Source: Craterostigma plantagineum
Lineage: Eukaryota; Streptophyta; Magnoliopsida; Lamiales; Linderniaceae
DNA: 64,000 nt
Assembly (NCBI GenBank): GCA_027422505.1
Contig: JAPQWV010000498.1
Span: 310,001 to 374,000 of the forward strand
Direction: 5' to 3'
In this document: positions 11,612 to 25,817 of the stretch, piece by piece
How the letters are laid out: each line of letters starts with the position of its first letter
Numbering within the stretch: position 1 is the stretch's first letter
Notes under the pieces: model-generated
Told to the model about the DNA's origin: nothing
Seen by the model: only the letters and a program-made list of their open reading frames with translations
Databases searched by the model: none
Program-made: the position numbers and the translations under genes

Positions 11612-13724
11612 GAAAGTGCATACTACGAAAGTTCTTGGATAAAGACTCGTTCTTGGCTAATGGGCACGATGTTGACTGACGTTAGGGTCAATTTGGACAA
11701 AAGGTGTGATCGGAGAAAAACGACAACGTGGTTAAAGACTTTCGAGAAATATTAGGTGAGGATTAACGTGTGAAGCCATGAATGTTAGAGCCCGACTAGT
11801 TGGACTTTATTATAATGTAGTTTTACCTGGTCCTTGTAACGATTTCTTTGAATATTATTTTATGCAGAGAAAGGGCGAGTCTAGAAAGGTGGAAATTTCA
11901 TAGATTTTAAAGTCGGTTATGTTTGTATTTAGTAATTTTGCAGGTTACGCCCCGATATTTATTACACCATTTAACACGCAAAATACTTCTAACGTTGCCT
12001 TTTATGGCGATGGTCTACTTATCTACGTAGTTTTAGGTAATGGAAATCTTTTTTCTCCATATAGAGAAGTGCTATTTTTTCCGTAGAGAGAGAATAAATC
12101 GAAGAGAAATAGACAAACATCCTTCTTGAGGATTAATTGTGGTGATAGCTTATAACGTAAAAAGGAAAAGATAACATGTTACGCTATATGCGCATATCAC
12201 GTTTTTACACTATTACGCACGTTATTCATGACAAAACGCTATTTTATTTGCGCTTTAACGCATTTTTCCGCTAAAATGCCCTATAGCGCGCCGGCACCAT
12301 GAAACGCACTATTTTAAGCTTTTTAAAACACTAGCATAGTATTGCTATAGAATTTTAGTCCATGCAATAGAGGTCACAACTTCAACTGGGCCTTAATTTT
12401 GTTTTGTTGGGCTTACTTGTGGAGGCCCAAATACTATAGGACAACGGCCCAATAAATTAGGAATAAGATTCAAAGCTTAGCCCAAATATGATTAGACTAT
12501 GGCCCATACACTTGTGCTCACTCTCAGTCGGTCTTTAGTCTTAACCCAGTGTTCGGTTCTTTTAATTTCTTTTTTATTTTATTTTGTTCGTCGACCATGA
12601 TAAATATAAGATGATAAGTTAAGAAGGGAAGTCATATATCTAATTATAATATGAAAGAAAAATAGCTGCTGGAGTTATAAGAAGTCAACTGTGTGCACTT
12701 GTCAGAGTCGACATCGATTATTTCACATTGATCGTATTATATAGTCAACTATACTGTCGTTGATTAACCAGATTTGATAATAGACATTTCATTATCTCTT
12801 GTTAGTCGTGTATTAGGTACTAAATGGACGGCTTAGAAATTATATTCTCCAACCCTACTTGTTATATAAGTAGTTTTTCTTATTTTCAATGTAGTGAGTT
12901 TTTATTTGATTTTCTTTCCTCAACGACCTCGCAAGTCTCAACTAATAAAAAAACTAATTTTCTTTTCCTGCGTTTATGTACTTCGCATGTACGGGTTAAG
13001 TACAATCTCTCCAAGAACCTCATCGATCGATCATCATGATATATCTAATCTAAACTTAAATCAAATTTTATTAGCAAAGTCAACTTCTCAAGTCTTTTTA
13101 AAACTTCCAAAACGGTAATTTGACAAACCAAAAGAAAAACAAAGAAAAGAAATAATGTTTGAGTTCCGTGTTAGTTTGGGATAGGTTTATATATTCCTCT
13201 TCTTCTTTGTTGAATTGTCTAATCTTTGATAGGGCCATCCCTTTGCATTTCATTGACCTTCCCCTAAAATACTTTGGGTCACCACATACAAAGATGAACT
13301 ATTTAGTATTTATTTCAAATTCGACGTGGTTTTTCTTTCACGAACTACTAACTCAGTCCCACTTATTTCTTCCCATCTTTCTATTTCGGGCGTCCCACAT
13401 AATTCTTCTCATTTCCATTTTTGGTAAAAAATTATCCCACTAATTAAACTAATTACATCATTAATATTAAAAAAAGTCATCTTGATTTGCGTGTCTACTA
13501 ATAACTTTTCTCTCTCCATACCTCAAAAGGTGTAATATAATATTAAAATAATGTGATTTCTTAATCTCCGTGGCCAGTAATCTTCGGGAACATTTAAATG
13601 GGATTGAGGAAGTATCTATATTTGATTTAGACTTATTACTGGCTCCTCTTTTTCTAGTTCTTGGAACTGGGTAAGAAAGAATAACTGTACTTTCAAGTAC
13701 GTAGGTAGCTAAATACTACTCTCC
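11612..13724. other. Long intergenic region between divergent genes
   Basis: About 2.1 kb separating the minus-strand phytocyanin from the plus-strand PLAC8 gene. It is AT-rich, with several short GGCCCA-type motifs (about 12390-12520). No coding exon or terminal-repeat element can be supported. Confidence 0.4.
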
Positions 13725-13732
13725 TATATATA
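13725..13732 (+). promoter_or_regulatory. TATA box of PLAC8 gene
   Basis: TATATATA about 100 bp upstream of the ATG at 13834, followed by a CA/CT-rich leader typical of a plant 5' UTR. Confidence 0.55.
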
Positions 13733-13833
13733 TAACAGACATCTCAGTTCATATATAGCATACATCATATCACACACTCTCACAAATCAAAGCAAAGTTC
13801 TAACTTCTAACACATAAATAAAAAAAAAAAACG

Positions 13834-14914
13834 ATGGGACGTGCGGAAATGAATGAGATGTACGACGACACAGTGAAGACTGAAGCCTTTCCTCCAACCC
13901 AAGAACAAAGTGAGGGCTTCGTTCATCAATTTCCTCCTCCGCCGCAGCAAAGCGTCGGCGAGGGTTTCGTCGTGCATCAGTTTCCTCCTCCGGCGCCGCC
14001 GCCGCAGCACAGCGCTTACCCGCAGCAGCAAATCGTCAGCGAGGGAATCGTACATCAGTTTCCGCCGCCGCCGGCGCAGCAGAGCTCCTACCCCCAACAA
14101 ATCTCCGGCGCCGCCGCCTATGGAGGAGGAGGAGGCGTTCAGATGGGAAAACCCGCGCCGTACTTCAACAACAACTTCCAAGGAGCTCCGATGCAGAATC
14201 CGCCGCCTGCAACCCAGCAATGGAGCTCTGAACTCTTCGACTGCATGAACGACCCGCAAAACGGTAAAATATAATCCAGACATACATAAAAAGGACGACG
14301 ATGATGTAATAAATCGGTTCTAACACTTACAAAAAAATGCATCGTTGGAAAAATCTCAGCGCTCATCACTGCTTGCTTTCCCTGCGTAACCTTTGGGCAG
14401 ATCGCAGAAATAGTCGACTCAGGCGCCACAAGTAAGTGGTATATGTATACATATTATAATTTGTCCAAGATCTTATATTATATTGTGTGTGTATATATAT
14501 GTATATAAACAGCTTGTGGAACGAGTGGATTGATGTACGGAGCCATTGCTCTATGCATTGCCATGCCTTGCTTGATTTCATGCGGTTATCGAACGAAGCT
14601 GAGGAACAATTTCGGCCTTATGGAAATTCCCGGGCCCGATTGGGCAGTTCATTGCTTTTGCGAATGTTGTGCGCTTTGTCAAGAGTATAGAGAGCTTCAA
14701 GCTAGAGGCTTCGACCCAGCCATTGGTACTAACATATCATATTATACATTCATGCCCATATTTTTATATGTATTTTATATGCACAGAGCAAATAATCAAA
14801 TGAGTAAATGAGCTATTTTGTGCTTTTCTTGATTTAGGGTGGATGGGAAATGTGGCCAAACAACAGCAGCAGCAAATGGGCATGGCGCCTCCCATGCATC
14901 AGAGGATGATGTAA
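13834..14914 (+). CDS. PLAC8 / plant cadmium resistance-like cysteine-rich membrane protein
   Basis: Family members act at the plasma membrane in metal transport or organ-size control (PCR and FW2.2/CNR groups). Exons 13834-14263, 14360-14431, 14513-14725 and 14838-14914 give 263 residues. The first 130 residues are a Pro/Gln-rich tail with four repeats of HQFPPPP or close variants, longer than in most PCR proteins. The PLAC8 domain follows: ELFDCMNDPQN, ACFPCVTFGQIAEIVDSG, a Cys-containing hydrophobic stretch (GAIALCIAMPCLISCGYRTK), DWAVHCFCECCALCQEYREL and FDPAIGW. The canonical CLPCPC-like motif reads CFPCVTFG. The C-terminus is Gln/Met-rich. Function within the family cannot be chosen from sequence. 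Confidence 0.9.
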
Positions 14915-15325
14915 TAAATATCGCTAAGGAATGATGTAATAAAAAAACAATGTCACTTCTAAGACCGTGGCTTTCTATTTCTTGTTCTTATTACGAAGAT
15001 TAGTCCTCTTATCTTCTTGTATTCTTCAGTTGTTGTTCATCGATGGAAGAGAATAAACTAGTACGTAGTTTGATTATTACAGCATACAAGCCCTTGGTAA
15101 GTTCACAGCACATCGATCCCACAACAAAGCAATCGCAGTTGCCAGGAGCGAAACTGGGAAGAAAAGGAACACTTTGAAAGAATGGAACGGCAACACTCAC
15201 GACAATAATATTTCACTGAGAAAAGAAATCTATACAAAACAAAACGAATGCAACGGCAACAATGTAATAATAATAAGACATCATCTTCTTTCAACCATCA
15301 GTTGTTAATTAGAATACAACCCTCT
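14915..15325. other. Convergent 3' flanks
   Basis: Space between the PLAC8 and RING genes, which converge here. An AATAAA-like signal (gtaataaaaaaac) follows the PLAC8 stop. No gene seen. Confidence 0.4.
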
Positions 15326-17086
15326 TCAGCTTTGAGGGACAGCTTCTGTTTTACAGATGGGGCACATATTTTTCTGGGCAAGCCAATGCTTTATGCAGTC
15401 AATATGAAACAAGTGTGCACAGTGGAGCTTTGCCATCTCATCATCTGTCTCGTATTCTTCCTGTAATAAGAAAAAAAAAATTAAAGGCAAGTTAAAGGTC
15501 ATAATTAACTGTGAGCCATGGTTTCTTTATTGGTAGTGGAGGAACAACGGAGACTAACTGACCTGGCAAATACTGCATTTCCTCTCTGCTTCTGAAGCTA
15601 TATGCAAAGAAGAAGAGGAGTCTTCGAAATTCGCAAGTTTAGTCCTCCTCAGACAGCAGCTTATCTCTTCATCTCCAAGTCCAGTGCTGACATAACCAAT
15701 CCTATCGCCGAGTTCGAGTAGTTCCTGTAAAAACCCGTAATTGATTTAGTTCTCTAAGTCTAACTTCTTTTTTTTGCAAGAAAACGATCAAGAAATGTAG
15801 ACCTCATAGGTCATGTCATCAACGTCGAGCCTCATGTCCCTGTATATGTCTAGCCTGTTTGATCTCTCTCCAATTCGAAAATCGCCTCGGAGCATTAGAA
15901 TCTGCAATAGAATCCCAGAAAAAAGGTTATTACCATAAGTAAAGTAACTGAGAATCTTCTCTGATTCCTTTATATCTTATCCTTCATGAAGAATCCATCG
16001 AAAAGTTCGCAAAGTTATTGTCTTTCGCCAACCCCAAATTAAATTAGTCTACTGATGGAACGATTAGGCAGACAATATGGAAATAAAAACGAAATGGGTA
16101 AAATCAGATTAGAAAGCTCGAAACTTTCTGATCAAGGATCCTACCTCGGAAAGCCCATCGCGGAAATGATTGTTTCTTACATGACGATGATATCTCTGCC
16201 CAGAAACATAGCGAGGCATAACCAAAGCAGCCTCAGATTCAAGAAAATGCGTCTCTTCAGATTCAGCCATTCTCCTAACTGGATAAGAACGCTGTAGTTC
16301 GAACAGAATTACATAAAAATCACAAACATGGTATTATTCTTGCCACGAGTAACTCAAAAATCCTAGGACAAGGATAAGAATATAGCATATCGCCGATTGT
16401 CATCAGTAGCTGATAAGGATACGACCTTTCTTCACAAAATTAACAAATCCCAGATTCAATTAAAACCAACTGAAAAGAAGAAAAAGTAAAAAGAAAAATC
16501 AAGAAGCAGTCAACGATTCAATTATTACCTCCCTGTGACCAAGAACTGACTTTTCGTCAACCTTAGGCCTCCCATGCCTCGGCGCAGAAACAACGCAATC
16601 CACAGAAGCAGCATCAGTCGTCAAGCCAATCCCAGGCCCACACCAAACATCAGGCGCGCCCACGCAGCTCGAAGACAAGGCGAGCGATAGGGACGATGAT
16701 TGAGATGTCGGAACGTTACCACCTGGGAAAGAGCCGTTCTTGCTTCTGCTGCCTTCGCTGCTATGAACAACGTTGATTTTCTTGACCTTGAGCCCTTTCT
16801 TCTTTGCTTTATCGTTGACCGCGGTGGTAACCGCGTTCGCCGCCGGCGGTTCCCAGCTAGCTGAATTTCTGATGACGGAGGGCACGGAGACCTGCGGCGA
16901 AGCTGTGCATCCGAGGCCTCGAAAGCTCGACGTTGAGAAAGGTTTCTTCTTGCTTGTGGATGCGACTGAATTCTCGGCCGTTGTGAGTATGTCTGAGATT
17001 ATCGTCGGTTTCTTTGAGCTGGGATCTGAGTTCGGGGTAGAGCGGTCTCTGGGTTTTCTCTGTCTGAAGCTGTGGTTTTCAGGCAT
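15326..17086 (-). CDS. RING-H2 E3 ubiquitin ligase (MBR/BIG BROTHER-like)
   Basis: Probable E3 that transfers ubiquitin from an E2 via a C-terminal RING-H2. Exons 15326-15460, 15563-15724, 15803-15901, 16145-16291 and 16529-17086 give 366 residues. The RING-H2 ligands are C-x2-C (CSIC) ... C-x-H-x2-H-x2-C (CAHLFHIDC) ... C-x2-C (CPIC) near the C-terminus. Before it lies the conserved MTYEELLELGDRIGYVSTGL segment seen in plant MBR and BIG BROTHER-like ligases. The N-terminal 200 residues are Ser/Lys-rich and appear disordered. The ATG at 17086 follows a GA-rich (CT on the other strand) leader. Further upstream Met codons in the open frame lie in the simple repeat and are unlikely starts. The substrate is unknown. 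Confidence 0.88.
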
Positions 17087-17093
17087 GGTGGTC

Positions 17094-17094
<1 letters not shown>

Positions 17095-17122
<28 letters not shown>
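17095..17122. repeat. (GA)n microsatellite in RING gene 5' UTR
   Basis: About 14 GA units immediately upstream of the RING gene start, reading CT in the gene's sense. GA/CT leaders are common in plant 5' UTRs and can bind GAGA-type factors. Confidence 0.8.
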
Positions 17123-17127
<5 letters not shown>

Positions 17128-18309
17128 CGTGTGAGGTGTAGTGAAACAGGTGGTGGAAAAGAGAAAAGGTGAGGGGTGTAAAAAAATGTTTGAAGTTGCA
17201 AGAATGGAATTTTATGTGAACTAAAATACAAGTCTTGGGCGAAGGTAGACAGCACAGCACAGCACTGCACTCTCTGCTTGGCTCTGTTGTAAGATAATTA
17301 AATATTATTTAGGCATAAAACAAGAAAATTATTACGCTAATGAATGCCGTGTAGCACTCTTTTGTTAATTATTGCTTTCTCTAACCCAATCCCTAGTGAG
17401 ATCTATAATAAAAAAGTAATGAAATGAAATATACATAAGACGAGAGGCTGAGAAGAGAACAAAAAGCGTGATAAGTGGTGGAATATGAATAAAAGCAAAG
17501 CGGAGAGAATATTGGGCTTTTCAATACCTTATGAATATTATTTTATCATTTATTATCGTCATTGGACTTTTGCGAGGTTAATTGAAGCAGCAAGCATTTT
17601 TCGTGATTTTTTGTTTCTTCTTGAAACTATAATTATAGATTTTTTTAGTGGGCTCGATTCTTGTCTTCTTGCGTCTTTAAGAGAGTAATCATATTGTTCA
17701 TATACAGCCTTGCTCGAATACGGTGATAAAGAGACCCATTTTTGTAGGACAACAATCTTCTTTAATGCGTGCCCTCCCTCATAGAGCTGTACTGTGCTCT
17801 TTCTATATCATTGGCCTTCATTCGCTTAGTATTTAATGTAACGGTAAAACTATGTTCCAACATACATCGATATTTCAGCTCACCGAATATTGGACCATCT
17901 ACCAACCTACATATTTTTCTCAATTAAAACGAAACATCGAAACAAAATCTTATGTTTTATTTCAATGCTACATCATCATCTTGGCTTAGCCCTTTTCTGC
18001 TTTTCTTTCATAATTTTCTCGTGAGGCCTAAAAAGGACTCTAAACCATCTTAGGAGTTGGGATCATCTAGAAGAAAAACTAGACTTCAATATGGATTATG
18101 GAGGGCTTATTCAAAGCGCAGCTCAATGCGAGAATTTATCGAATCAAAATAGCAAAAATCACGAACATGAATCCATCCAGCATATTAATAACATTAACAA
18201 AATGGGGAAAACACTAGGCAATCACAGAAGCATTTCAAAATAAAAAAGAAACAATAAAAAATCCAACATACTTAAAAAGGGCTGACGAACAATTGCCCAT
18301 CGATCAACT
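17123..18309. other. Spacer between RING and CCT4 genes
   Basis: AT-rich promoter region of the RING gene and 3' flank of CCT4. No coding exon or element with defined ends is seen. Confidence 0.4.
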
Positions 18310-20061
18310 CTACCTCACAGTGACAATGTCGTCGATCTTCAAGATCATGCGTACACATTCCGTGGCTAAGGTGATAGCGCTCGTGCTCACCAACAGAGGC
18401 TGAACGACGTTTTCTTCCAATATGTTAGTGATCTGTCCCTTCCTTACATTGATCCCTGCGTTGATCTCTCCTTGTGCGTGCCTATTCCTTAATTCAGTGA
18501 CTATAGATATTGGATTCAGCCCAGCATTCTCAGCCAAAGTGTAAGGAATGACCTCAAGGGCTTCAGCAAATGCCCTCACACAGTAACCTTCCATACCATG
18601 CAAAACCTTTGCCCAAGCGCCCAATTGCCTCGACAGCTCAATCTCGGGGGCCCCACCGCCAGCGATGAGAAACTTCTTATTCACCAAGCACCTCACCACG
18701 CAAAGAGCATCGTGCAAACTCCTCTCAGCCTCATCGATCACCAACTGATTCGACCCACGAACCAAAACACTAGTCGTCCTTCCCATATCCTTTATCCCCA
18801 TGATCTTCACAATCTTTCCGCCATCTCCCAGAGGAACTTCCTCCACCAAATCTGCATATCCCAACTTCTCTGCTCGGAAATGCTCGATGTTTGAAATTGG
18901 TAGACAGTTCAAAGTCTTGGTAATGAACTCAATCTCATCCCTCTCCACGTCCTTGATCACCAGAATCTTTGCCTTGGCCAAGTAATGCAGCGAAAGGTCT
19001 GTCACCGCATCCCTCAAAATGCTCTTCTGAATCAAAAGCACGTTGCACCCTGTTGCTCTAATCTTCTTAATCATCCCCAGGATATAATTTCTCTCCTCCT
19101 TTAAAATCCTATCCATTTGAGTGTAATCAGATACAACGATGCTCTGCTCAATATCTGTTTTTGGGGGAGAAATCTGAAACTGTATCACTGCAATCTTTGC
19201 ATTTTCAACCCTAGTTGGTCCACCTGCAGCGTGACTCACTTTCTTATCAAAGACCAAACCTTTCACCAACTCAGTATCATCCACCGTCCCGCCTAACTTC
19301 TTCACAATTTTGATATCCCTCAAGTAAACTAAATCTGGATTATTCGGATCGACCACAGACAACACAGCATCCACAGCTAAGGGAGCCAAGAGAGTGGAGT
19401 ATTGAGATACCACCTATTACGATCACATAGTCAACTAAGGCACAGCGGATATATAATTACAGTGGTCACTTGTGTTCTCCACAGAATCACATTTGATTTG
19501 ATTACACAATTTAATATACTTCACGATCTTATGCTAAAGAGGGGGAAGAGTAGAAATCAAAATCACCTTAGAGTTCAATGACGTGGAAGCCGACTTAATC
19601 AACGAATCTCGATCGCTCAGCTCCACAGGGACAGCCATCGCATTCAGAATCTCCACCGCCTTCACCGAGGCCTTGTGAAGCGCATCTGACACAACGGTAG
19701 GGTGAATCCCCGACGTCAGAAGCGTCAGGGAAGCCTTCAGCAGCGCGCCAGCAATGACGACGACGGTAGTTGTCCCATCACCGGCGACGACATCCTGCGA
19801 TTTGGAGAGCTCGACGAGGAACTTCGCTGCCGGCTGGAGGACCTCCATCTTGTTGAGGATGGTGGCGCCATCGTTGGTAATGATGACCTCGCCGTTCGCA
19901 GCTGAGATCATCTTGTCCATCCCCTTGGGGCCGAGGCTCGTACGGACAGCGTCGGCCACCGCCTGAGCAGCGGCTATATTCGCCATGCGGATGTCGTCCT
20001 TACGCTTGTTGTCGGTGAAGGTCTCCGTGGATCTAGGTTTCGAAACCGCTGGCGCTGCCAT
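18310..20061 (-). CDS. CCT4: T-complex chaperonin subunit delta (CCT4)
   Basis: ATP-dependent group II chaperonin subunit of the cytosolic TRiC/CCT ring, which folds actin, tubulin and other clients. Two exons, 19567-20061 and 18310-19413, give 532 residues, the usual subunit length. The ATP-binding region shows [22 protein letters not shown] and the catalytic [12 protein letters not shown] near residues 40-100. The C-terminal [13 protein letters not shown] and the nucleotide-binding [15 protein letters not shown] follow. It ends EDDIV-like (KIDDIVTVR). A telo-box-type AAACCCTA lies about 45 bp upstream. This looks like an intact housekeeping gene. Confidence 0.96.
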
Positions 20062-20102
20062 TTTCGATATGGAGAGTGAAGAAGAACTTCGATCGGAATG
20101 TA

Positions 20103-20110
20103 AAACCCTA
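20103..20110. promoter_or_regulatory. Telo-box-like motif near CCT4 start
   Basis: AAACCCTA lies 42-49 bp upstream of the CCT4 ATG. Telo boxes are frequent near transcription starts of plant translation and growth genes. The function here is inferred from position only. Confidence 0.35.
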
Positions 20111-20714
20111 GCTAGGCGTTGTAGACAGAAACAAAAGTTCTATTCAATTTCTATCTTCTTGGTAAATTGCACTTTACCCCTTTCTTGTTTACCTAATTAT
20201 AAATGCAACCTCTTCTTTCTGTGTGTTAGCTTTGTATTTCAACCTCGTATTTTCAATGGATCAAATACTAATAATAACAAATGCAACCAAGAACATTGAA
20301 TATTGAAACGTCGATAGATGTATTATGTCTTTCATTATCGGAAAAAAAAAACAGCCTCAAACCAAGTAGGATCCAACTATCCACACATATGGATTTCTTT
20401 TTGAAATACATACACATGAATGAAAGAACGAAACATGATGTAAAATGTTCAAACATTTAGCAAGGAAGAATTGTACATTTGTTGGTCTATTATTATCAGT
20501 TAAGCAGGTCATCATTACAATCCTGAAAACACCAATTTCTCTGATCCTGGAAAAGAGGTAAAAAAAATTGAGCTACAATTAGTTTACAACCAAAAAAAAA
20601 AACTAATGGACATGAAAAGAAGGAATCATTTGGGCGAGGGCCTTCACTAACCGTTTATAGCAACAGATTCCCGCAGAAATCTGCTACCAAAACACAGACA
20701 TTCTATTGAAACTC
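20111..20714. other. Spacer between CCT4 and CDKD
   Basis: About 600 bp holding the CCT4 promoter and the CDKD 3' UTR. No other gene or repeat is seen. Confidence 0.4.
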
Positions 20715-23051
<2,337 letters not shown>

Positions 23052-23422
23052 CTCCCTCGAAGAAAAATTTCCCCGACGTATATAAATACAACCCTACTCT
23101 TCAAGATTTACCGATTTTGCGATAAACTGAACGATCGGAACCTAAAGCTTCCCCTCTTACATGAAAAGATTGAGAGAACCATTATTAATGTGTTATCATC
23201 GAGTATTATTAAAGTTAAATGCGCCGTAGCTACTGAGGACACTTTTCGGTAAATTGCAGGAGCCGTTGTGTGAGGGCGCTTTCGTAATGTCATTTCGGTC
23301 CACTACTTTTGTTTAGACTTCAATTCAGTCCTTTTTTTTTTTAATTCCAATCCAATTGATTATTATTGATCAAACTTGTACAGACAACATTTGCACACAC
23401 AGAAGACACTTGAAAACTATTC
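23052..23422. other. Short spacer between CDKD and fibrillin genes
   Basis: About 370 bp serving as CDKD promoter and fibrillin 3' flank. A poly-T stretch lies near 23330-23342. No gene seen. Confidence 0.4.
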
Positions 23423-24741
23423 TCAGACACGGCTACATCGAACCCAAAATGCCGTTCCTCCACTTCTTCCACGAGCCACGGCTACCTCTTCGTCGATGTA
23501 AAACCATACGAAGAAGGGATCTTTATCCTTATTGCTCGGCTCTCTAGCATCTTCTTTCGACCCTTTGAAACCAATCTCGAAAGGGCCAAACGGGCCAATC
23601 TTGATTCGAATGCGCTCGAAAACGAAGGCTAGCACTCTTTTCTTCCAAGAAAACCGCCCTTCGAACGTTAAGTTGCCTAGAGGCCCGAGGTAGACTCCAT
23701 TCTCAATCCTCTTTCCCTGGAATGGAGGCAAAAAAAAAAATCACTTTTTGAAAAAGTTCGAAAGACATTAACGTTAGAGTGTGTGAGTAAGAGATAGGCT
23801 TACAGATGCATCGAACCTCTGAACAGCTGTGATTGGGAAATACCTACCAGATTTCAACCGTTTCTGCGAATGTGAATTGAAATGTTTTAAGGCGGAAAGT
23901 AAAAGGATGTTTATAATAAGGGCGTTAAGGGATCGAACCTCAGCTGTGAATACAAGCATCCATGTTCGTCCGGGCGATTCGATTCCTCCGAGGGTTTCGA
24001 GGAAATCAGAGGGATCGATGTTGGCCTTCTCAATCGCGGAGAGAGCTGAGAGGATTTCGTCGCGTGGGACTTTTCTCGTTTTCGCTGCGTTTTTTAGCAC
24101 TCTTACGCTCTCTTCGACTGCCTACAGACCGTTAAACTAGATAGTTAAGACAAATGGTAGCGAAGAACAATATCCAAAATCAGATGCTCACCAAAATCAA
24201 GAACTTAAAGTTATGAACTTGGAATTTCAACCCAAAATCAGATGCTCAAGAGACAGAAGAGGAGAGGGGTTTCTCAAGGATTGCAAGTAACTTCACATTT
24301 TCAGGGCAGGCGAGCTTTTAGCATCTATTGAAGAGATTAATTACTATTGTAGAAATGTCCAAATCTTTCTACCATCGCACACCATCAATCTGTAAAAGTT
24401 CATAGAGAGCAATCCCAAAACAACTATTTTATCGAAATGCCCATCAGACAAGCTACCATTTAAGCGCAAAAATATTAAGGAAATCGACAAATAACACGAG
24501 GGAGGGAGAGAGAGAGAGCATCTATACGCACCGAGTTAATGTGTTTCCCTTCATCGACAACAGAAGAGATGTTAGCAGAATTATCATCAACGGTAGCTCT
24601 AATCTTGAGTGCGTTAAGCTTCCGAGTTCTGACATGGAAGGCTTTAACATTGGGAGATCTGTGAGTGAAGCAAGTTGAAGAAGTGAAGAATTGGTATGAA
24701 GGAGCCTTGTTAGCCTTTATCAACAAGTGTGAAGAAGCCAT
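23423..24741 (-). CDS. Plastid-lipid-associated protein (fibrillin family)
   Basis: Fibrillins associate with thylakoids and plastoglobules. Exons 24532-24741, 23939-24121, 23804-23863 and 23423-23716 give 248 residues. The first 50-55 residues are Ser/Thr- and basic-rich and lack acids (MASSHLLIKANKAPSYQFF...), consistent with a chloroplast transit peptide. The mature part holds VPRDEILSALSAIE, SPGRTWMLVFTAE, KSGRYFPITAVQRFDAS, NGVYLGPLGNLTFEGRFSW and FERIRIKIGPFGPFEI, matching a plant PAP/fibrillin subgroup. The C-terminus ends after PFFVWFYIDEEVAVARG. The exact fibrillin number cannot be fixed by eye. Confidence 0.85.
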
Positions 24742-25738
24742 TTGTGACGATGCTTAGGGACCTTTCGGACATGAGTGAGCGAACTTGAACTGGCGCCACA
24801 ATTTTCTGCGAGGATAGATAATCTAACTTTTTTTTTCGTATTGTTTTTTTTTTTTCTTTTTGGTCCGTAGTTATGCGTTCTTTGGGCTCGTTTTTAGTGA
24901 AAACCCAACTACATATTTAAATGGACCATTAAATTGGGCTTGTACAAAACTTTGACCCATATTGTTTTAGGACGTTAATCTGCTAAAGTCAAATGTTTCG
25001 AAAAATTAACATTTACTGTGAGTTGTAGAACGATCATCAAAAATTCAGCGGACTAAGCTTGGTGTCTATGTGAGAAGTCCCAAATCAAAGTAACATTAAG
25101 CTCGTGACTCATTTGTGAATACTACATTTTACAAAATTATCTTGAATTGTAGTATTTTTATATATTTAAGTTTCCAAAAGAGAGTAAGAGCCACTCTACT
25201 TAAAAAAAAGTATTTACCTGTTAGATTTAGCGAATAAATGAATCGTGACAACGAGATAATACAGATAAGAAAAGGGCATTTGACAGCAAATACATTATTT
25301 ATAGCATTTAATGTCAATTTTTTTCTTGTGATTGTGCAGAAGCCCCCCATATGATATTAGTTTACGGTTTACACACAAACTGTTGCTAGTCAAACGTTTA
25401 AGATTTTCTTATTGAATGTCTTGTCACGTCACATACCACCTCTCTCTTTCTCGTATCTCTCTAGCTCATCTCACATACATAATTATAATTACATTGTTCT
25501 CTTTACTGTTGTGGGCATCGTTTCTATGACAGGTGCATGTGATATATCTTTTTCCTTTTTGTAAAGGGAATCTACTAATCGATTAAAACCTAAAAGACGC
25601 TTCCCAAGATGAAGACTTTTCAGCGGCGGTAATATAATAATACACGCATGAAAAAACAGATACAGAATTTAAACCTACCCACACCACTTTCACAACTTAC
25701 CATTTTTCTTATCACAAATCACAATCTACATTTCTCTT
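24742..25738. other. Intergenic region upstream of MIR159 promoter
   Basis: About 1 kb between divergent units: the fibrillin gene (-) and the MIR159 promoter (+). It is AT-rich, and no coding exon is seen. It probably carries regulatory sites for both. Confidence 0.4.
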
Positions 25739-25745
25739 TATATAG
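25739..25745 (+). promoter_or_regulatory. TATA box, probable MIR159 promoter
   Basis: TATATAG in a C/T-rich context, followed about 30 bp later by a CT-rich leader (ccagctctcctccttcacta) and a TAGGGTTT motif. No protein-coding start follows before the retrotransposon at 25818. Rejoining the flanks across the insertion places this promoter about 450 bp upstream of the MIR159 hairpin. The link to MIR159 is inference from position. Confidence 0.5.
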
Positions 25746-25812
25746 TCTTTGATATCTCAGCCATTCATTCATTATCCAGCTCTCCTCCTTCACTAGGGTT
25801 TCTTTACTATTA

Positions 25813-25817
25813 TAGGG
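25813..25817. repeat. 5-bp target site duplication (left)
   Basis: TAGGG directly abuts the left LTR and is repeated exactly at 36067-36071 on the other side. Five base pairs is the size expected for a Ty3/gypsy integrase. Confidence 0.9.

Noticed and set aside
13807..14283. 158-codon minus-strand Arg-rich frame
   Set aside because: Antisense shadow of the Pro/Gln-rich PLAC8 N-terminus.
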